From assembly GCF_001625195.1 (NCBI RefSeq), contig NC_054389.1:1426001-1490000 (forward strand): 64,000 bases of DNA, read 5' to 3'. This document shows positions 12,228-23,476 of this stretch, in pieces (the first letter of the stretch is position 1; the number at the start of each line of letters is the position of its first letter). Below the pieces are notes generated by a model. The model had not been told where the DNA came from and made no database searches. It was given only the letters and a program-made list of their open reading frames with translations. Origin of the DNA: Drechmeria coniospora. Taxonomy: Eukaryota; Ascomycota; Sordariomycetes; Hypocreales; Ophiocordycipitaceae. The position numbers and the translations under genes were made by a program.

Positions 12228-13480
12228 TGCTTGGGTGTACATGTAGATGCAGAAAGGCAGCGCATGTACAGCTGTTTGTCCATAAATGACCAAATTTAGG
12301 CTGGGACTCGTGCATTACGTAGCACCTGCCGTCCTTTGCCCCTGACGTGATTTGGTGCGAAGAAAGTTGTGGTGACAGTATGTGTACTCGTACTCGTAGT
12401 CGTACTCGTAGTCGTACTCGTACTCGTACGTCACAAGTCGTAATTCGAAACATGTTAGGTAATAATCTAGTAACGCCTACTTACGTAGTGATGACCAGTT
12501 GTCGGGCGTTGGAGAAGTCGCCTGCCCTGTTCGCTGCCGGCCCGCAAACATGGCATCATGGAATGGCAGCTGGCTCTTCAGCAGCTGAGCAACACATACT
12601 TACAGCACACTTGCAGAATATTACTATTCGTTCTCGACGCCGTGTGACCCCATACCTGCATGTACTTGTACTTAAGTACTAGATTAAATACATACCCTAT
12701 GTAGAACCGCAGGTTGGTCAACCTTCGCACATGTACGGAGTGCTCCAAGTACAGTGCTTCGAGGAGTTCGGGGAGCATCGTACCAAGGTGGTACAAGTAC
12801 TCCTGAGGTTCCTTGCTTACCTGCTTGCGGGTATGGAGTACTAGTAGAGTACCTGTAGCACTTGTACTGCTGCTAACCCGGTAGGCCCCCGAGCCAGCAT
12901 GCTCGGCTCCGAAGGAACCCGTCCTTCATGACGACATTGACCATGGCAAAGCATCATGGACACAGCACACCACATTGCATCGTCGCACCTGTTGAAGGGA
13001 TTTTTGTCGGTTCTTGCTTGTTCCCGGGAGTGCTTACTTGTAGGTGTGCAAAGCAGCACCTACTGTACTTGCATGTATTATTGGCAGATGCATGGAGGAG
13101 GTACTCCGAACAGTACGGAGTATTGTACAAGTACGGAGTACATGTACATGGACTCCGTACTAGCAGGTACTCCAGTTGGGATAACTGTTCATGCACAAAG
13201 TATGCAGTGGAACTGCTCCCTAGTCCTAGGTAATACAACCTCGAACGAATATTACTACGACTATACTGTACTTATTACCTACTGTATGTAGGTGCCTGCT
13301 AGCGACGAATGAACCATGTACAGGTACTTGCCGTGTTACTAATCGTACTATAAATGTACTTACTTGTAAGCATAGTTTGTTTACTGTTTAGTAGACTTCC
13401 GCACTCCGTAAGTAGTTGTACAAGTAATTAAGTGTACAAAAACTTGCACGGGCCCCAGAAATACAGTACCTCCACAAACC
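12228..13480. repeat. GTAC-word island 4, with a GTACTC hexamer array
   Basis: This is the longest continuous island of the TAO3/CPR spacer. It contains a tandem GTACTC/GTAGTC array at about 12382-12430, many ACTTGTAC and TACGGAGTA words (for example 13101-13160) and AT-rich links. A few hundred bases around 12480-12640 and 12880-13040 are less repetitive but still have no recognisable gene. Confidence 0.8.
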
Positions 13481-13649
13481 TGTTGACAAGTCCGACCCCA
13501 GTCGCAGCGGACTCTCGGCTGGTGGAAACGATGCTTCCAACTAAGCCATATTGGGACTATTCGTGCGGCAAGTCAGCCGCCGTCGGGACTGCCACGCCCC
13601 TGGAAACACAGCCAGGCTCTGCCAAACAGAGATTCTTCCTTGTGCATGC

Positions 13650-13860
13650 AAGTACTCTGTACGGAGTACGGAGTAAGTACTTGCACTCAAGATGCACTAA
13701 TTAATTCATGTGTTACAGTACATGTACTCCGCACACCTACGGAGCAGGATAAAGTACTTGGACTCAAGTACCAGTAGTATCTGCAGGAGGCAACACGTAA
13801 GAACAAAGTATTATTTACCTGTAGTACATGTACTCGGTACTACCCCGTACGTGCATAGTA
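13650..13860. repeat. GTAC-word island 5
   Basis: TACGGAGTACGGAGTA near 13660 and several GTACATGTAC and ACTCGGTAC words are visible. The island ends about 780 bp upstream of the CPR start codon. Confidence 0.75.
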
Positions 13861-14235
13861 CGCACACCTTCATTGGGTGTAGGTTTAGTATGTCAATTGA
13901 ACAACTTCATGGTCCAGAGGCGAGAGATCGAGTTGTTGATCTCGATACAGGCCTCGTTTCCCGGATGCGCATGGAGTGTTCGGAATTGAAGCGATCACGC
14001 TCACCGCCACCCCCGCTTACATGTACAGTAATCACTGTCTCTCATCGGCTGCACAAGGCTGGGTCGGAATTGGGCGCTTCGCTTCGTTCCGTCATCCGGC
14101 CGGTGAGTCGTGACCCGCCCGTCCACGCCAGCTCCACGTGCTCCAATTTTTCAGGCACTCGACTGATCGATTCCGCAACGGCCGCCGCCCCTCCGAAAAG
14201 TGGTCGGCATCGCACCACTTCGGACTACTTCTCGC

Positions 14236-14577
14236 TTTCCACCTTTCACCTCCTCCTCCTCCGCCGCCTCCTCCTCCTCCTCCTCCTCCTGCCGACCGAC
14301 GAGAGTTTCATCCGCCGCGTCAGCGACTCACGACTTTTGTCGGCCTGGCGACTCCGGGCTTCGAGAATACACCCTCCCCTCTCCTCTCCTATCCTCCTCT
14401 CCTCCTCTCCTCTCCTCCCCTCCCCTCTCCTCTCCTCCCCTCCCTCTCCTATCCTCCTCTCCTCCCCTCTCCTCCCCTTCCCTCTCCTCTCCTCCCCTCT
14501 CCTCTTCTCCCCTCTCCTCCCTCTTCTCCCCTCCTCTCCCCTCTCCTCTTCTCCTCCTTGCTCTTCTTCCTCTCCTA
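14236..14577 (+). repeat. polypyrimidine CTC/CTCCT microsatellite upstream of CPR
   Basis: The first part (about 14247-14292) is mostly CTC trinucleotides. The second (about 14365-14575) is imperfect CTCCTCTCC units with almost no purines for 200 bp. It ends 60 bp before the CPR start, so it lies in the 5' UTR or core promoter. Long C/T tracts just upstream of the transcription start are common in filamentous fungal promoters; this one is unusually long. Confidence 0.9.
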
Positions 14578-14635
14578 CATCTCCACTCGCTCCGAACCGG
14601 CGCCGAACCAGCCTCTCCGAGGTGAAAGCGTCATC

Positions 14636-16844
14636 ATGGCCGAGATCGACACCCTCGATCTCGTCGTCCTCGCTGCCATTCTTCTCGGTACTGTCGCCTA
14701 CTTTACCAAGGGCAAGTATTGGGGCATCGTCAAGGACCCCTACGCCACCGCCTTTGCCAATGCCAACGATGCGAGGGCCGGCCGCACGAGGAATATCGTC
14801 GAGAAGATGGAAGAGTCCGGCAAGAACTGCGTCATCTTCTACGGCTCCCAGACCGGCACGGCCGAAGACTACGCTTCCCGCCTCGCCAAGGAGGGCAAGA
14901 GCCGCTTCGGCCTAGACACCATGGTCGCTGACCTGGAGGACTACGACTTCGACAACCTCGACACCGTCCCCGCCGACAAGATCATCATGTTCGTCCTCGC
15001 CACCTACGGCGAAGGCGAACCGACCGACAACGCCGTCGACTTCTACGAGTTCATCAACGCCGACGACGTCACCCTGTCCGAAGGCAACGACCCTGCCCTC
15101 GGCAACCTCAACTACGTCGCCTTTGGCCTCGGCAACAACACGTACGAGCATTACAATTCCATGGTGAGGAACGTGGACAAGGCTCTCCGGAAGCTCGGCG
15201 CCCACCGCATCGGCGACGCCGGCGAGGGAGACGACGGTGCCGGCACCATGGAGGAGGACTTTCTGGCCTGGAAGGATCCCATGTGGGCCGCACTCGCTTC
15301 CAAGATGGGCCTCGAAGAGCGCGAGGGCGTCTACGAGCCCATCTTTGGTCTCGTCGCGCGCGAGGGCCTGACCCCCGACTCCGCCGAGGTCTACCTCGGA
15401 GAGCCGAACAGGATGCACCTCGAAGGCACCGCCAAGGGTCCCTTCAACTCCCACAACCCCTACATTGCCCCCATCGGCGAGTCGCGCGAGCTTTTCTCCA
15501 CCAAGGATAGGAACTGCATCCACCTGGAGATCGACGTCAGCGGCTCCAACCTAACTTACCAGACGGGTGATCACATCGCCGTTTGGCCCACCAACCCCGG
15601 TCATGAGGTCGACCGCTTCCTCGACATCGTCGGTTTGACCGAGAGGAGAAACGACGTCGTCAGCGTCAAGGCCCTCGAGCCTACCGCCAAGGTTCCCTTT
15701 CCGACCCCCACGACGTACGACGCCATTGTCCGCTACCACCTCGAGGTCTGCGCCCCCGTCTCGCGCCAGTTTGTCTCGTCCCTCGCCGCCTTCGCGCCCA
15801 GCGACGAGATCAAGGCCGAGATGATGAGGCTCGGCAACGACAAGGATTACTTCCACGACAAGACTGCCCCTCACTTCTTCAACATTGCCCGCCTCCTGGC
15901 CTCTGTTGGCAAGGGCGCGAAGTGGACTAATATTCCCTTTTCGGCTTTCATCGAAGGCCTCAACAAGCTTCAACCCCGCTACTATTCCATCTCCTCGTCC
16001 TCGCTCGTGCAGCCAAAGAAGATTTCCATCACCGCCATCGTAGAGTCTCAGCTGATTCCCGGCCGCGATGAGCCGTTCCGAGGTGTGGCGACCAACTACC
16101 TGTTTGCCTTGAAGCAGAAGCAGAACGCAGACCCCAAACCCGAATCCTTCGGCCTCAGCTATGCGCTGAGCGGGCCCCGCCACAAGTACGACGGCATCCA
16201 CGTGCCCGTCCATGTGCGCCACTCCAACTTCAAGCTGCCGTCCGACCCGGGCAAGCCCATCATCATGATCGGGCCGGGCACTGGCGTCGCGCCCTTCAGG
16301 GGCTTCATTCAGGAGCGAGCCCGCCAGGCTCTCGACGGTGTCGAGGTGGGCCGAACCATGCTGTTCTTCGGTTGCCGCAAGCGAACCGATGACTTCATGT
16401 ACGAGTCAGAGTGGGCGGTAAGTCAATCAATCCAAGCACCCTCCTCGGTGGCCGCTTGAAGCGATTCTCATCCGCTTGCACAGGAATACAAGAAGGCGTT
16501 GGGCGACAAGTTCGAGATGATCACCGCATTCTCTCGGGAATCGAACAAGAAGGTCTACGTCCAGCACCGACTCAAGGAGCGGGCCAAGGAGGTCAACGAG
16601 CTGCTTCAACAAAAGGCCTACTTCTACGTCTGCGGTGATGCCGCCAACATGGCCCGCGAGGTCAACGCCGTCCTGGCCCGCATCATCGCCGAGGGACGCG
16701 GCGTATCGGAGCAAAAGGGCGAAGAGGTTGTCAAGCACATGAGATCGGCCAACCAGTACCAGGTGCGTACCCTTTGCATCCCCAACCCCCCGACCTTCCG
16801 CCGCAGGCTAACGTGGCGCGTCACAGGAGGATGTCTGGTCATAG
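14636..16844 (+). CDS. NADPH-cytochrome P450 reductase
   Basis: Three exons (14636-16417, 16484-16762, 16827-16844) give 692 residues, normal for the family. The enzyme passes electrons from NADPH via FAD and FMN to P450s and other haem proteins at the ER membrane. Visible parts are an N-terminal membrane anchor (LDLVVLAAILLGTVAYF), FMN-binding FYGSQTGTAEDYA, ATYGEGEPTDNA and GLGNNTYEHYN, FAD-binding RYYSISSSS, and NADPH-binding IGPGTGVAPFRGF near residue 545. They are followed by FFGCRKRTDDF and YFYVCGDAANMAREV. The start has the context ATCATGG, and the open frame upstream is only the C/T tract. The last exon is 18 nt and codes for EDVWS, carrying the C-terminal Trp that stacks on FAD in this family; reading through the intron would lose it. 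Confidence 0.97.
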
Positions 16845-19800
16845 ATGATAAAGAGCACGATAGAGAGCGGGAAACAGAAAACCCAAAGTATGCATTCACG
16901 ACATCGATATTTTTTCTCCGCGGCTGAGTAGCCAACATAGCGGATAATTTGACGACCGAGTGGGCAGCCATCGTTTCTGCCAGGCGAGGAGAGGCTGGGC
17001 GGTGGGCATTCCTGATTCCGAATGCGTACTGTACACCTGATTTACATAGAACGACGATGCACCTACGACGAGAAAGAGGCGGTCGGGCAACTGCAGGGGA
17101 GTGACGTGCTCACGGCTCTGCGCCTTGCGCATACTTTTTGTACAACTTGTGCAACTTGTCATGAGTCTTGATGTCTCAGAATAGAGTTTGATCATTTTCT
17201 CGTTGGGTAAAGAGAACTGGAAGCGTAATTACACATAATACGGAGTGCAGATAAACACTCTCCGTTCCTCGGCAGTATTTCTTTCAGCTCTGGGTGGGCA
17301 CGCTGACATGTCAAATGTCAGCTTACTGCCCGGGTGCTGTGTACTCCGTGCACCTCGCAGATATTGATACCAAGTAATTACGGAGTACTCCGTGAGTAGA
17401 ATTAACAAGTCATTCGTAGACACTGGCATTTTTGCTCAACCGTGGCAGGCAGAGGCAGTCCTTGGTTCGACCAACTTCATGCGGCACATGGATTTTTTAG
17501 TTCCCGACACACTATAGTCTGGTCGTATCTGAATCGGCTTTTAATACCGGCGATTTTTTGTCCAGCGTCAGGAGTTGTACATGTAGGTGTACATGTAACC
17601 CGTCTTGAGCGCGTTGTCCCCTTAATTATTCCGCAGCCAATTGTCACATATCAACCAGATTGGTTGGTGGTGGGTCGGACAAGGATAACACAGACCAGAC
17701 CACTCAAGAAGAATCCCGGCAACCCCAGCATCATCGTACAGAAATGGATTCATGCCAAGATGCCGACATCTAGTCATACCACTCAGAATGAAGACTGCAT
17801 TCGTTCGCCGATTCCAAAGGCCGGCCGCTTCAATGCAGTCCTCAAGCGCGTGGCTTCGTCTGTCCTCGGCCCCAATCTGCTCTGTACCGGGTCATTCAGG
17901 GTAGCAGTTCCAGACCGCTATGCTACCGTCGTCATTGCTTTTTTCCGTCATGCTGGTCATCCCAATCTCAATCGGGCTCAGAATCTCCCTTGCGACGCGG
18001 GAAAGACGCAAGATCTTCTCCTCTTTGGCTTCTCGATGCCCGACTTTCCCACAATCGGCCCCACCAACTTGCACTTCGTGAAGCAGCCGAGAGGACGACG
18101 CCAGCCATGGGCATGGGCTTGAGCATGGGCATGGAACGTACGGAGTAGGCGTGATCGACCCGTATCATCATCCAAGGGTGTCGAGAGGTTCCTTGTTGCT
18201 TCTTGCGGCCCTGACCGACTCGATTCGGGAATGGCCTCTGTTTCAGCGGCATCCAGAGGGGCAACTACTCCGCAACCCCATCCACACTCCGCATGCCGAC
18301 CTGATGCCCGTGTCCCGCCCGGCCGGCGCTCTTCGGCAAACGTTGGATCATGTCTCATGGGAGGAATGCCCCGAGCGGGTTCTCAGGAGTCAAACGTCAT
18401 GTTATCATGACGATGCCGTCCGTACATTGTGCTGAAGCACGGCAAAAGAAAGCCATTCTCTCGCCCACCCCCTTGGGGACAGTTACTGACGGATGCGAGT
18501 GTGCCTGCGTTCAAACGCTTGTAAGTGAACGGAGTTCCATGGTCCAGACGATGAGGCAACGAAGAAGGCGATTACTTGCCAAGTCCGTCATGTTCAACGC
18601 AACCCAGTCACCGTGCGCGCCACGGAAGCACGGCCATGCTAGAGCTGGACAGTTGCCGGCCCGAGAGTCTTGACTTTCTTCGACTTCGAGCAACATCAGG
18701 ACCCCTGCCAGATTGGGTGGTGTGGGAAGTCATTCTCCCGACTCGCCCCAACGAATTGCACGTTGCATGTGGACAGCTTGGCAGAAAGGCGAATCATGGA
18801 CGGCAGTGTCTGGGAGGCAGAAAAAGTAAAGAATGGCGCCGGGGGCGTGGGAAGCAACAGATTCGCGTTGTGCCCCATTTAGAAGCGACGCATCCCCCGT
18901 ATCCTGCATCGCATCATATCATGAGCGTTGCAAAATCAACGTGTACCAGATGGCAGTTGGGTAGCCCATCATCTCTATCGTCTTCACCGATTCTTTCTAG
19001 TATACTTACCTCTATTTTCTGCCCAACGTTGCTGGGTTCGATCTTGGCTTTGTTGATCCATCGTCGCTCGCCAGACCGCCGGGACGAAGGGACGGCAATT
19101 CGCCGATAGGCCAGCAGTGTTATCAACCGGTGTCGTTTGGGGGACCTTCATCCAGCACTTGTTCGGCAATCGCATCTGGTGGCAGCGTAGTCTTTATCCT
19201 CATTCGCATTCGAATCTTGACGGTTCCTTCGGGTCGGTTCCATATCCAGACCAGACAAGAAGACCCGACCGTGTGGGCAACTGACTCGAAGCCTTGGTAA
19301 AGCAGGGACGCCAATTTGCTTTCTCGAACGCTTCATCGAATCTCCAACATTTTCTGCTGGCGGAAGACCAGATTCAGACAGGCACGCACCATCCGTTCTG
19401 CGGAACCGAGCAAGCATCCATCGTCGACGCATCGCCAAAGCAACTTGCCCGACTTTCCTTGCTGCAGAAGCCGCTGGACTTTCATCTAACGACTCCGAGC
19501 CCTGGCCAGCATTTGAAGTGCATCATCGGCACGATCCGTTGGCAAGGACGAGGCTGTCGTTGGGGTGGCTGCTGGAGATCGAGCTCGCAGGGTCAAGCTT
19601 TGAAGGTCGAGTTTCGAACAGTGAATCGTTGTTTGCTCCCTCGTGACGACGAGGTTGGGTAAGAACTCTAGGGCAACTGCCTTCTGGGTTGAGCCAAATA
19701 CTTACCAGTAGGAAACCCTAGAGCCGAGCGAAAAGGCGGAAGGACGTTGCTGTTCGGCCACTGCAACTGCGATTCCTCACCAGCACTGCACTGCGCCGCT

Positions 19801-19865
19801 GGGGGCAACTGAACAAGAAGGCCCTGAAGGTACCAGCTGGGAATCGGGAAGCCTTTGCCGCCAGC
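16845..19865. other. CPR-to-RRM-gene spacer, no gene recognised
   Basis: Three kilobases without a supported gene. A 226-residue open frame at 17442-18122 has no recognisable domain and an implausible composition, and I do not call it. A GTAC-word island covers 17228-17600. The rest is unremarkable mid-GC sequence. Confidence 0.5.
17228..17600. repeat. GTAC-word island 6 (sparse)
   Basis: Contains ATACGGAGTGC, TGTACTCCGTGC, TACGGAGTACTCCGT near 17379-17394 and GTACATGTAGGTGTACATGTA near 17577-17597. It is less dense than the others and lies downstream of CPR and upstream of the next tandem gene. Confidence 0.65.
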
Positions 19866-21091
19866 TTGATCACTTCTCGGCTCGCGCCTCTCCTCCTTCT
19901 CCCTCTCCCTCTCCCTCTCCTTGTCCTTCTCTGCCTCCCATCTGCGCTCTGCTCAACTCTTGCTTCACTCACAACGCACCTACACCTTGACGTCGGAACG
20001 AACGCGCACGAGCTTGCCTCATCAAACACTTCGCATCAGACCTTGGAGCCGCGCTTTCCCACTCCTGCCTCTTCTCTTTGGACGACGCATCATCGCAATT
20101 ACCTTTTCAAGAGCAGCCTTACACCATTAGGTAAGTCGTCTCGCTTCCTCGCCGAAGCCTTTCGCTCCCGTCAACACCACCCGCCCCTTGCCTCCGCACT
20201 TTCACTCCTCCCCTCGTCTCTGCTCTGCTGGCTTTCCCTCTCTTTTCTTGTCTTCCCTTCTCCTCTCCTCTGCCTCTCTTCTCGTTTCCTTTTCTTTCTT
20301 CACAGCATCAGACACTCGACCCAGATCCAGCTCTCTCGATTCTTTGGCCAGGCCGATCGATCAATCTCTTTCGCAGCCTCCTCATCTTGCTCGATAACTT
20401 GTTGCACCTTAACTTACTCTCGCTCATCTCAAGTGTCTTGGTACCAAACATTTGCCTCCATTGGCTACGAGCCTGTTTGCACCATCACGCCAGGTAGTCG
20501 GAAGACAGGACAAAGTGAGTCGGGCTGCCCTATTCTCTGCTTGGTTTCATCCGGTGTTCCGCAGCATGCCTTTTCCTGCACTTGCTCTGCATCTTCATCC
20601 CATTGGTGTCGACTGCCCACGAGTCTGCAGCTCTCACCCAACTCTGCATCGATTCAACAATGTGACCTTTCGTCTTGGGCTATCTTCCATCCCCTTTCGT
20701 CGTCCGGGCTTCCATCTTGCATTTTCGGGCATCTTGAATCTCGCTGACAGCATACACGCAGATCTCTGTTCCAGCATCGGATCGTTTCCATCTCCAACCA
20801 AAATTCGAAGCGAATCTCTGGCTCTCGGAGTAAGTTCCGCGCTCATGTCTTCGTCAAATGGTCTACCTGATTATATGGGACGGTAATGGATTCAATGCCG
20901 AGGGTGACCACCTCATTCTGATTTGTTTCAAAGTCAACACCGACGTTTGCTCCCTCCCTCCCCCCCCCCCCCCCCCAGCAGTCGTGATGACGATATAGAT
21001 TCATTCACACATAGGAACCCCTCGCTGATGACAATCTGACGCAGGCACCTCGCACAAGTCTTATCAACATCAGACTTTCACCGACGTCAAC
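19866..21091 (+). promoter_or_regulatory. long C/T-rich 5' leader of the RRM gene, probably with introns
   Basis: The ~1.2 kb before the ATG is pyrimidine-rich (TCTCCCTCTC runs at 19890-19925 and 20180-20300), typical of a fungal transcription start and 5' UTR. GTAAGT or GTGAGT donors occur near 20131, 20515 and 20830. A good acceptor, CTGACGCAG, ends near 21045, about 47 bp before the ATG. At least one 5' UTR intron is therefore likely. A run of 17 C lies at 20960-20976. The long open frame across this stretch is Ser/Leu/Pro-rich noise from the C/T content. Confidence 0.55.
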
Positions 21092-23060
21092 ATGGACGCG
21101 GGCGCCGGCCTTGCGCCCCCCTACCTCCACCCCGGACGCAACATCCATGGCCATGGCCCTCATGCTGGCGCTGACGCGGGCCCAGTCATGAGCCAGTTTG
21201 CCGGTCTCAGTCTGGGAAGCATGGGCATGCATAGCAACACCGCTCCGCTTCCGTTTGGTCCAGGTCACTTCGTCGTCGGTTCCGAGGGACAGTTCGTTCT
21301 CGCCCCCATGCCCGCAGTTCCGCCCATGGGCATGGGCCACTCGCAAGATCACCACTACGGCAATTACACAATGCCTGCCGGAGGCTATGCCCCCCCCTAC
21401 GTCGGCCTACCGATGCCGCTCATGCCTTTCACTCCCGGTCGAACCAACGCGAGTCAGCCTCGTGCCGACCGTGGCAATTCCGAGGTGCCAGGTCTTGAAA
21501 ACCGCCGAGGTTCTTATTCGACGACGGAGTCTACCCCGGCGACCCCATTCTATGGTGCAGTGTCTCACCGCGATGGCGGCCCTCGAGTCGCCAGCCTCGA
21601 TCGCTCCGCCTACACGACGCCATCTCCCCAACAGCTGGGTCTCACATCCCTCCATGCTGAGCCTGCCAAGCCAGCCATTTCCACGGTATCCGACCGTACC
21701 ATTGATGAGCTTCTAAAAAAAGAGCCTGCCGTTCCCCGTGCCGTCCCCGCCGTCTTCACCCCTCCAGGTCAGATGAAGAGCCTGGAGCAGAGTCTGGAGA
21801 ACCGAATACCCGGCAACCGCAACGTCTACATCCGTGGACTTCACCCGACAACGGACGATACCTTGCTCTACGAGTTCGCTTCTCGCTTTGGACCTGTCGA
21901 GACTTCCAAGGCGATTATTGACACCAACACAGGCGCGTGCAAAGGGTATGCTGTACCTGCATCTCTCCATTGGCACAACTAAGCTGACAAGCTCAGCTTC
22001 GGCTTTGCCAAATTCGTTGAAGTCCATGATTCCGAGTTGTGCATTCGGGGATTCCACCGCCTGGGCTATGAGGTTGGATTTGCACGCGTGAGTGCGAGCG
22101 TCCCTTTCGCTCCAGGGCAAAAAGCTTACCTGCCCACAGGAGTCCTTCAACTCGCGCCTCAAGGCAGAGGGGGATGACGGATCCACCAACCTGTACATTT
22201 CCAACTTGCCCAAGAGCTTGACTGAAGTGGTGAGACGGTTCCTCCATCTCCGATGGGAAGATTACCTGCTCACCCGTATCCCGACAGGAGCTTGCCACCA
22301 TCTTCCTCGGATACACCATTCTATCGAGCAAGATTCTCCGCGACAGCATGGGCAACAGCCGCGGCGTTGGCTTTGCTCGGTAAGCTTCAATCCCCCCCCC
22401 CCCCCCCCCTTTCGTAGCCCACCACAACCCACCCTCTCCAAGGTGTTGACCGAGAAATGATGCTAGATTTGAGGGTCGTGACATCTGCGACGAAGTCATC
22501 CGCAAGTTCAACGGCGTCAGCATTGGAGAGGAAGGCCTTCTTATGAACATTCGCTACGCCGATACCCCGGCGCAGAAGGAACTCAAGCGCGTGACGGCCG
22601 AGCGCCGTCAGTTCCGCACCAACGAATACAACATCGGCGCCTATGGTACCCCCCTCGTCGGGATGAGTCCGACATTGTACGGCCAGCAGTCGCAGTGGCG
22701 ACGCACGTTGCCCACTTCGCGCAGGTACGTGATGCTGCTACGTGGCAACGTCGCCTGCTGACCGAGATCTGCAGCGGCATCACCATGTCATCCATGGACG
22801 ACGCCAACGTGATGAGACACTCGGGAACCCGTCGTGGAATGTCCGAGTATGCTCCACGTCTAAGCATCTTCAGTACATACTGACCTCGCTTCAGGACGGC
22901 TACGAGCTCAAGTACGGACGCCGCTGTTTCTACCCCCAACTCATCGGAGTATGACGAGGGCATTACGATTCATGCAGATCCCACCGCCGTCGCCGTCGCT
23001 GTCGAGAGTGTCCAGTTGTCTCCGTCGGCGAAGAAGGATGCGTCCAAGGAGATCAAGTAA
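21092..23060 (+). CDS. RNA-binding protein with two RRM domains (RBMS/Msa-like)
   Basis: Seven exons (21092-21945, 21997-22087, 22140-22229, 22288-22379, 22467-22724, 22775-22846, 22895-23060) sum to 1,623 nt, giving 540 residues. The first ~240 residues are low-complexity, rich in Pro, Gly, Met and His. RRM1 has RNP2 VYIRGL and RNP1 CKGFGFAKF, the latter formed across intron 1. RRM2 has RNP2 LYISNL and RNP1 SRGVGFARF, also formed across an intron. A conserved YADTPAQKELKR helix follows RRM2, and the tail is Ser/Thr/Ala-rich and ends in basic residues. The two-RRM core with a disordered N-terminus resembles animal RBMS and fission-yeast Msa1-type regulators of mRNA and sexual development. That assignment is by resemblance only. 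Intron 4 contains a run of 18 C. Confidence 0.88.
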
Positions 23061-23476
23061 CTGTCGTATGAGTTTCGTTTGTCTTGTATTGCCTCGTGGG
23101 CCTATTGCGCCATGCACTATATGCCGCTTTCTTAGCCCATGCCGCTTCTTGGAACCTGACCGCCCCAAACATCATAGCCGTGTTATGCCGTCGCGGATCA
23201 TTTTTATGGTCCGTCTGAGATAGCTGATACTATTGATGAGTTGCGTGAGCAGAAGGGTCCCATTTTACACACTTTGTACTTTAGGTTTAGGGAAGGTGAT
23301 TGTAGCGGACAGGGCGGTATGCTGCATGCATGGTAATGAAGGTCAACTCATATGCAATCACGCCCGAAAGCCATTTCCAGAAGACTCCTGCCATGCCAGG
23401 TAAATTGAATTGTGACTTCCCGTTGGCCTGCAACTGGGCATCACCAATTATTCCGGATCATTGTCGCTAAAGTTGA
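23061..23476. other. convergent RRM-gene/RIO2 3' spacer
   Basis: This ~415-bp spacer lies between two converging stop codons and presumably holds both 3' UTRs. I see no gene and no GTAC-word repeats. Confidence 0.6.

Larger units (their letters stand above)
10574..14235. other. TAO3/CPR divergent spacer, repeat-rich, no gene
   Basis: Almost 4 kb separate the TAO3 5' end from the CPR start. No frame here encodes a recognisable protein, and the longest frames (about 200 residues at 11386-11994) are low in structure and full of repeat-derived Tyr/Val/Ser runs. Three or more islands of GTAC-centred words occupy 10.88-11.14, 11.75-12.07, 12.23-13.48 and 13.65-13.86 kb, with more ordinary sequence between. 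Promoters for TAO3 (towards 10.6-10.9 kb) and CPR (towards 14.2-14.6 kb) must lie at its ends. Confidence 0.6.

Noticed and set aside
13710..14915. 401-residue open frame overlapping the CPR start
   Set aside because: It is generated by the C/T tract (Ser/Leu/Pro runs) and then runs out of frame through the CPR coding region.
17436..17465. GGTTCGACC near 17445 as a possible tRNA B box
   Set aside because: No matching acceptor stem, A box or anticodon arm could be folded around it.
17442..18122. 226-residue open frame after CPR
   Set aside because: No recognisable domain, no splice partners, mixed composition, and overlapping frames of similar length on both strands.
19866..20747. 293-residue Ser/Leu-rich open frame
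   Set aside because: It lies in the C/T-rich leader of the RRM gene and contains several good donor sites; composition reflects base bias, not protein.
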